From contig JAGOIB010000051.1 of NCBI GenBank assembly GCA_017995875.1, positions 1 through 5,134 on the forward strand: 5,134 nucleotides of DNA. Direction: 5' to 3'. The notes under the pieces were generated by a model that had not been told where the DNA came from, did not search any database, and worked only from the letters and a program-made list of their open reading frames with translations. A program made the translations under genes and the position numbers. This stretch comes from Saprospiraceae bacterium. Lineage in GTDB: Bacteria > Bacteroidota > Bacteroidia > Chitinophagales > Saprospiraceae. Below, one piece after another: positions 3,897 through 5,134 of this stretch. How positions within the stretch are numbered: position 1 is the stretch's first letter; each line of letters opens with the position of its first letter.

Positions 3897-5134
3897 ATGG
3901 GACAAAAGACGATATCGGGGTTTTCGAAACTTTCTAAAGTAGGCAAGATCAAATGGCTTGTCGAAAACTTCTTTAAAGATCCTGAAACCGTCAAGCGTGA
4001 ATTGGCGAGTTACCTGCTGGCCAATGAAGATCAACAACGTATCCTGGATGGCTTCAGTGAAAATACGATCAGTAATTATCCACTTCCTTTAGGCGTTGCC
4101 CCCAATTTTCTTCTTAATGGTGTGACGTATTGTGTACCGATGGTCACAGAGGAAAGTTCTGTAGTGGCTGCAGCTGCAAGTGCAGCGAAGTTCTGGCTTG
4201 ACAAAGGAGGCATTCATAGTAAAGTCATTGGTACATTAAAGACAGGGCAGGTTCATTTTCTCTGGTATGGCGATCCTATGTTGATTGCTTCCCATCAGGA
4301 AGAATTATCCGCTCATTTGATACGGAATTGCGAAAGCATCACCCGCAATATGACTGAGCGCGGTGGAGGAATAGAATCCATCACACTGATCAATATGTGT
4401 GATAAGGAGCCTGGATATTATCAGCTGCTCCTTGAGGTAGAAACCTGTGATTCGATGGGTGCCAATTTCATCAACTCCATATTGGAATGTTGTGCGCAGG
4501 CACTGCCGGTTTGGTTTGAAGAACATTTACCTGATGATGTTCCTTTGCCAGAGGTCATCATGTCCATCTTATCCAATTATACACCTGACTGCCGTGTTCA
4601 CACCTGGGTTGAATGTCCTGTCACTGATCTTGGTGAGTTTGAAGGTGGCCTTGGTCCTGAAGAATTTGCACGACGATTTTATACTGCAGTTCGTATCTCA
4701 CATATCGATCCATCAAGAGCGACCACGCACAACAAAGGCATCTTCAATGGTATCGATGCAGTCGTCTTAGCTACGGCAAATGATTTTCGCGCCGTTGAAG
4801 CATGTGGTCATACCTGGGCTGCCCGTAGTGGCAAATACAAAGGACTGAGTAAATGCTCCGTCAATGATGGCATTTTCCGGTTTGAATTAGAAATTCCACT
4901 TGCTGTTGGAACTGTTGGCGGACTTACAACTTTACATCCATTAGCAAAACGTTCCTTGGAAATGTTAGGTAATCCTGATGCTGCCACATTGATGCAAGTG
5001 ATAGCGGCCACAGGTCTCATGCAAAATTTCAGTGCTATCCGTTCACTTGTAACAACCGGCATTCAGAAAGGGCATATGCGGATGCATCTTCACAATATGC
5101 TATTACGCCTTGAAGCGACTGAAGAAGAATCTGC
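3897..5134 (+). CDS. mvaA: Class II hydroxymethylglutaryl-CoA reductase (C-terminus cut off)
   Basis: This encodes soluble class II HMG-CoA reductase, which interconverts HMG-CoA and mevalonate; here the fni linkage suggests the biosynthetic direction. The 412 codons seen run off the right edge and only about 15-30 residues should be missing (family about 425-440). Motifs in order are GFSKLSKVGKIKWL (8-21), ENTISNYPLPLGVAPNFLLNG (55-75), the catalytic-Glu region PMVTEESSVVAAA (81-93), dinucleotide-binding DSMGANFIN (185-193), the catalytic Lys in HNKGIFNGIDAV (K280), the catalytic Asp in ATANDFRA (D296), AVGTVGG (336-342) and the catalytic His in KGHM (H393). Spacing matches the Pseudomonas mevalonii enzyme (Glu83, Lys267, Asp283, His381) with an offset of about 12-13. 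Small deviations are EESS for EEPS and ATAND for ATGND. There is no N-terminal membrane anchor, as expected for class II. The ATG lies 4 nt after the fni stop, so the two are almost certainly co-transcribed; no Shine-Dalgarno sequence is visible. Confidence 0.95.
   Translation, partial: MGQKTISGFSKLSKVGKIKWLVENFFKDPETVKRELASYLLANEDQQRILDGFSENTISNYPLPLGVAPNFLLNGVTYCVPMVTEESSVVAAAASAAKFWLDKGGIHSKVIGTLKTGQVHFLWYGDPMLIASHQEELSAHLIRNCESITRNMTERGGGIESITLINMCDKEPGYYQLLLEVETCDSMGANFINSILECCAQALPVWFEEHLPDDVPLPEVIMSILSNYTPDCRVHTWVECPVTDLGEFEGGLGPEEFARRFYTAVRISHIDPSRATTHNKGIFNGIDAVVLATANDFRAVEACGHTWAARSGKYKGLSKCSVNDGIFRFELEIPLAVGTVGGLTTLHPLAKRSLEMLGNPDAATLMQVIAATGLMQNFSAIRSLVTTGIQKGHMRMHLHNMLLRLEATEEES

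Noticed and set aside
3849..5062. Minus-strand and alternate-frame open frames across mvaA
   Set aside because: They lie opposite or within the mvaA reading frame, whose catalytic motifs are all present, and show no recognisable features.

Overview
The window looks like a chromosomal segment from a member of the Bacteroidota, probably a Saprospiria-, Chitinophagia- or Cytophagia-like organism. The reasons are a GldB-family gliding lipoprotein, a PorT-like outer membrane beta-barrel, promoter -7 boxes of the Bacteroidota form TAnnTTTG, no Shine-Dalgarno sequences before the starts, and a repeat-filled intergenic region. The genus cannot be named from this sequence.

Layout: (1) Minus strand, 488 to 1: the first 162 codons of nadC (quinolinate phosphoribosyltransferase), running off the left edge. 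(2) Minus strand, 1338 to 568: a small secreted outer membrane beta-barrel protein of the PorT-like type, 79 bp upstream of nadC. (3) Plus strand, 1390 to 2463: gldB, a lipoprotein gene divergent from the beta-barrel gene across a 51-bp spacer. (4) 2464 to 2866: a 403-bp non-coding island packed with different short repeats: an 8-bp tandem array, twin hairpins with the same stem core, nested GC-rich palindromes, a CCCCTAAA/GGGGA hairpin and a pyrimidine-rich CCTnnn hexamer array. (5) Plus strand, 2867 to 3892: fni (type 2 isopentenyl-diphosphate isomerase) behind a TACCTTTG box. (6) Plus strand, from 3897 off the right edge: mvaA (class II HMG-CoA reductase), starting 4 nt after the fni stop and lacking only its extreme C-terminus.

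Functionally there are two themes. The left and centre hold cell-envelope genes (beta-barrel, GldB) and an NAD biosynthesis gene. The right holds a mevalonate-pathway transcription unit: MvaA makes mevalonate from HMG-CoA, and Fni interconverts IPP and DMAPP at the end of the pathway. Other mevalonate genes may lie downstream of the window.

The genes belong to known families. No undescribed protein system is visible. The most unusual material is the intergenic repeat island, especially the AAGAnCGT array in which one position varies freely, and the paired CAAGTC-N4-GACTTG hairpins. A secondary point is a His-to-Tyr change in the normally invariant NHR motif of NadC.
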